Source of the DNA: DASYSA01 sp036003885
GTDB lineage: Bacteria > Acidobacteriota > Blastocatellia > UBA7656
Reading direction: 5' to 3'
Assembly: GCA_036003885.1 (NCBI GenBank)
Contig: DASYSA010000168.1
Coordinates: forward strand, 1-7,293
Length of the DNA stretch: 7,293 nucleotides
Each line of letters starts with the position of its first letter. The stretch's first letter is position 1. Positions 5,409 through 7,293 of this stretch are shown in pieces. The notes below the pieces were generated by a model, which worked only from the letters and a program-made list of their open reading frames with translations, did not search any database and was not told where the DNA came from. The translations under genes were made by a program, and so were the position numbers.

Positions 5409-6773
5409 TCACTTCCTTTCACTTATGCAATAGAGGTGATTCTTCCCGCGCAGGAGGATTTCGCCCTCCACAATGACCGGCGAGGCAATGAAGAACTCAT
5501 CCTCCATCGTGTTTGTCGCCAGCAACTCGAACTTCTCGCCCATTTTGAGAACGATCACGTCACCTTCTTCGCTTGCCAGATACAGCTTGCCGCCTGCACC
5601 GACCGGCGAGGCCTTGAAGTTGTACGGCCTGGGCAGGCGAGTCTGCTGATAGTAGGGTTCACCGGTCGTCGCATTGAAGCAACTCAACTGCCCGGTGTCG
5701 GTCAGCACGTAGAGCTTGTTGTCGTTCAGAACGGGCGACGCCGTATAGGAGAGTCCGCGAGTCTGACTCCACACCACCGAGTCCGAGCCGGTGAGATCTC
5801 CCTCTTTGCCCAATTTAATCGCCATGAGTTTCGGATTGCGAAAGCCGCTCATCACATAGACGACGCCGCTCTGATAGACCGGCTGTGGGATTGTGTTTGC
5901 GCCGAGTCCCGCGCACTCCCATAAGAGCTTCCCGTTGGCCAGGTCGTAGCTGCGCACCTTGTTCGAGGCGGTCACCACAACCTGCTTGTTTCCCTTGTGC
6001 TCCAGTACGAGCGGCGTGGACCAGGAGCTATGTTCATCTCTATTCGTTCTCCACAGTTCTCTGCCCGTGTTCTTATCGAGCGCGACGATGAACGAATCGC
6101 CTTCGTGATCGAACGTGATGATCAATCGACCTTCGTCGAGGACGGGCGCCGTACCCTCACCGAACTGCAACTTCATTCGCATCTGGCCCAGGTCCTTCTT
6201 CCATGCCAGCTTCCCCTGCATGTCGTAACAATAGATTCCGCGCGAGCCGAAGAAAGCCCATACATACTTTCCGTCCGTGACGGGTGAGTTCGAAGCGAAA
6301 CTGCCGTAGGTTGAATGGACGCCCTCGTGCGGCACTGCAACGTTCGCGGTCTGCTGCCAGAGGATCTTCCCGGTCTTTCGATCGAGACTTATGAGGTCGA
6401 ACCTGTGTTCGCGCTGAGAGCCGGAGCCCCCGCCAGGCGCTCGCCCGCGACGCCCGCCCGCCGACTCCTGAGCTGCCGGGTCTGCGGTTGGGGGTGGCGG
6501 CGGAGCGCCGATCGGAATAGCCGTCGTGAGAAACACTCTGTCTTCCCAAACAACCGGGGTTGAATGGCCGCGACCCGCGATTTCAGCCTTCCACTTGATG
6601 TTCTGCGTGCCGCTCCAACGAAGAGGCGCATCGCTGCGGGCCATGCCGTTGCCGTCGGGCCCGCGCCATTGAGGCCAGTTGCGGCCCCCGGCGTTGGGTC
6701 CATCCGCAAAGCCGGCGACGCCAATAGCCAGTCCGAGCGCAGCGCTCAATAGAAAGCGTGAACATCTCTTCAT
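5409..6773 (-). CDS. Secreted PQQ-like beta-propeller repeat protein
   Basis: The protein has 454 residues. Residues 1-23 are a signal peptide (MKRCSRF, hydrophobic core, GFA before D24). The mature start NWPQWRGPDGNG is typical of a PQQ-propeller family common in Planctomycetes and Acidobacteria. Blade-closing motifs of the form LDxxTGxxLW occur at 130-139, 232-241 and 276-285, with a degenerate one at 366-376, alternating with SPV/TPV strand starts (71-73, 163-165, 252-254, 346-348, 389-391, 431-433). This supports a six- to eight-bladed propeller. Residues 88-120 are a Pro- then Gly/Arg-rich low-complexity insert. The vicinal cysteines of PQQ alcohol dehydrogenases are absent and no heme motif is present, so an enzyme role is unproven; a scaffold or binding role, as in BamB-like propellers, is equally possible. 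The ATG at 6773 follows GAGGAG 6 bases upstream. The inverted repeat abuts its stop codon. Confidence 0.88.
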   Translation of the reverse strand: MKRCSRFLLSAALGLAIGVAGFADGPNAGGRNWPQWRGPDGNGMARSDAPLRWSGTQNIKWKAEIAGRGHSTPVVWEDRVFLTTAIPIGAPPPPPTADPAAQESAGGRRGRAPGGGSGSQREHRFDLISLDRKTGKILWQQTANVAVPHEGVHSTYGSFASNSPVTDGKYVWAFFGSRGIYCYDMQGKLAWKKDLGQMRMKLQFGEGTAPVLDEGRLIITFDHEGDSFIVALDKNTGRELWRTNRDEHSSWSTPLVLEHKGNKQVVVTASNKVRSYDLANGKLLWECAGLGANTIPQPVYQSGVVYVMSGFRNPKLMAIKLGKEGDLTGSDSVVWSQTRGLSYTASPVLNDNKLYVLTDTGQLSCFNATTGEPYYQQTRLPRPYNFKASPVGAGGKLYLASEEGDVIVLKMGEKFELLATNTMEDEFFIASPVIVEGEILLRGKNHLYCISERK

Positions 6774-6940
6774 AGTCTTCTCCTCAGGCTTTGAAACGTG
6801 CTATGAGTGCCACTCTCAATTGCACGACACACTTCCTCCCGCCCCATTTCTATCTTGACATGCATTCTGGCGGTTCATTACTGTCTCAAAACCTCCATAG
6901 GCTGTCAATCAACTCGACACCTCGGACAGAGCAGATAAAC
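6774..6940. promoter_or_regulatory. Divergent promoter region between propeller and carboxylase genes
   Basis: These 167 bases separate two genes transcribed away from each other, so both promoters should lie here. It holds the propeller gene's ribosome site and a small perfect palindrome GAGTGCCACTC at 6805-6815, a possible operator about 32 bases from that start codon. No minus-strand promoter with good spacing was found; TTGAGA hexamers occur without a matching -10. Confidence 0.5.
6855..6884 (+). promoter_or_regulatory. Possible sigma70-type promoter for the carboxylase gene
   Basis: A perfect -35 hexamer TTGACA (6855-6860) is followed after 18 bases by TACTGT (6879-6884), which keeps the key T, A and final T of a -10 box. 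The start site would be near 6891, giving a leader of about 50 bases. The -10 is weak, so this is a candidate only. Confidence 0.4.
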
Positions 6941-7293
6941 ATGCAGCCGATCAGATCAACCGTCGATCCTCAGGCCGAGTCGTATCGGTCGAACTACGCT
7001 GCAAATACAGCTGCCGTCGAACGGCTGAGATCGGAACTCGCGCGTTCGACCAGAGGCGGGGGCGAACAGTACGTTAAACGCCATCTTGCGCGCGGAAAAC
7101 TCCTGCCGCGCGAGCGCATCGAGATGCTGCTCGACGAAGGCTCCTACTTTCTCGAGATCGCCCCGCTCGCAGGCGTGGGTATGGAGAATGAATTCGTAGG
7201 TGCCGGCGTTGTGGGAGGCATCGGTCTGGTCTGCGGACGCGAGTGCATCATCGTTGCCAACGAGGCTACCGTCAAAGGCGGCGCGGTCAGCGA
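6941..7293 (+). CDS. Acyl-CoA carboxylase beta (carboxyltransferase) subunit, methylcrotonoyl-CoA carboxylase-like (3' end outside window)
   Basis: The first 117 codons are visible and the frame stays open to the window edge. The segment ARGKLLPRERIEMLLDEGS (about residues 50-68) followed by FLEIAPLAG is the N-terminal signature of biotin-dependent carboxyltransferase beta subunits. GGIGLVCGRECIIVANEATV and then KGGA match methylcrotonoyl-CoA carboxylase beta more closely than the propionyl-CoA type, which usually has a QDFTVFGGS-like segment there. It would transfer carboxyl from biotin to an acyl-CoA in the cytosol, as in leucine breakdown; a geranyl-CoA carboxylase or another acyl-CoA carboxylase is not excluded. 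There is no export signal. The ATG at 6941 is the first in frame; the ribosome site is weak (AGAG at about -13). The biotin-carrying alpha subunit would be expected downstream, outside the window. Confidence 0.9.
   Translation, partial: MQPIRSTVDPQAESYRSNYAANTAAVERLRSELARSTRGGGEQYVKRHLARGKLLPRERIEMLLDEGSYFLEIAPLAGVGMENEFVGAGVVGGIGLVCGRECIIVANEATVKGGAVS

Noticed and set aside
6805..6826. Possible sigma54 promoter (TGGCAC on minus, TGCCAC with TTGCAC on plus)
   Set aside because: The GG-to-GC spacing is 10 on the minus strand instead of the required 12. On the plus strand the GG is replaced and the spacing is off by one.

Overview
The window looks like chromosome from a free-living Gram-negative bacterium. 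Most proteins carry export signals. The mix of monoheme c-type cytochromes, PHM-like copper proteins, PQQ-type propellers beginning WPQWRGPDGNG, and short palindromic and heptameric repeats suggests Acidobacteriota or a neighbouring soil phylum. That placement is inference from protein style and repeats; there is no rRNA or marker gene here. Seven genes are visible, two of them cut by the window edges. All are on the minus strand except the last.

Layout from left to right. Bases 1-456 (minus) hold the N-terminal part of an exported c-type cytochrome protein whose 3' end lies outside the window. Bases 548-1861 (minus) hold its full-length paralogue, a cytochrome c domain fused to a peptidylglycine/dopamine-type copper monooxygenase fold with all copper ligands recognisable. 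Bases 1862-2164 are non-coding and hold a likely promoter for that gene and two heptanucleotide repeat arrays. Bases 2165-2590 encode a small membrane-anchored cytochrome c. It overlaps by 17 bases the end of a conserved gene of unknown function (2574-3047). Bases 3048-3172 hold a two-copy imperfect repeat of REP-like character. Bases 3173-5137 encode a thiamine-diphosphate enzyme of the oxalyl-CoA decarboxylase/acetolactate synthase superfamily with a twin-arginine export signal. Bases 5138-5408 are non-coding and end in a perfect 29-bp inverted repeat that touches the stop codon of the next gene. Bases 5409-6773 encode a secreted PQQ-like beta-propeller protein. Bases 6774-6940 are a divergent promoter region. 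Bases 6941-7293 (plus) begin an acyl-CoA carboxylase beta subunit closest to methylcrotonoyl-CoA carboxylase.

The minus-strand genes share a cell-envelope redox theme: three c-type cytochrome proteins, a copper monooxygenase domain, a propeller and a Tat-exported ThDP enzyme. They do not form one tight operon, because the gaps are 90-300 bp and three hold repeats. Only the unknown gene and the small cytochrome are clearly coupled. The carboxylase gene is divergent and is probably functionally separate (cytoplasmic leucine/isovalerate-type acyl-CoA catabolism). The points most worth following are the heme-copper fusion with its tandem paralogue, the exported ThDP enzyme, and the three different repeat families in the gaps.
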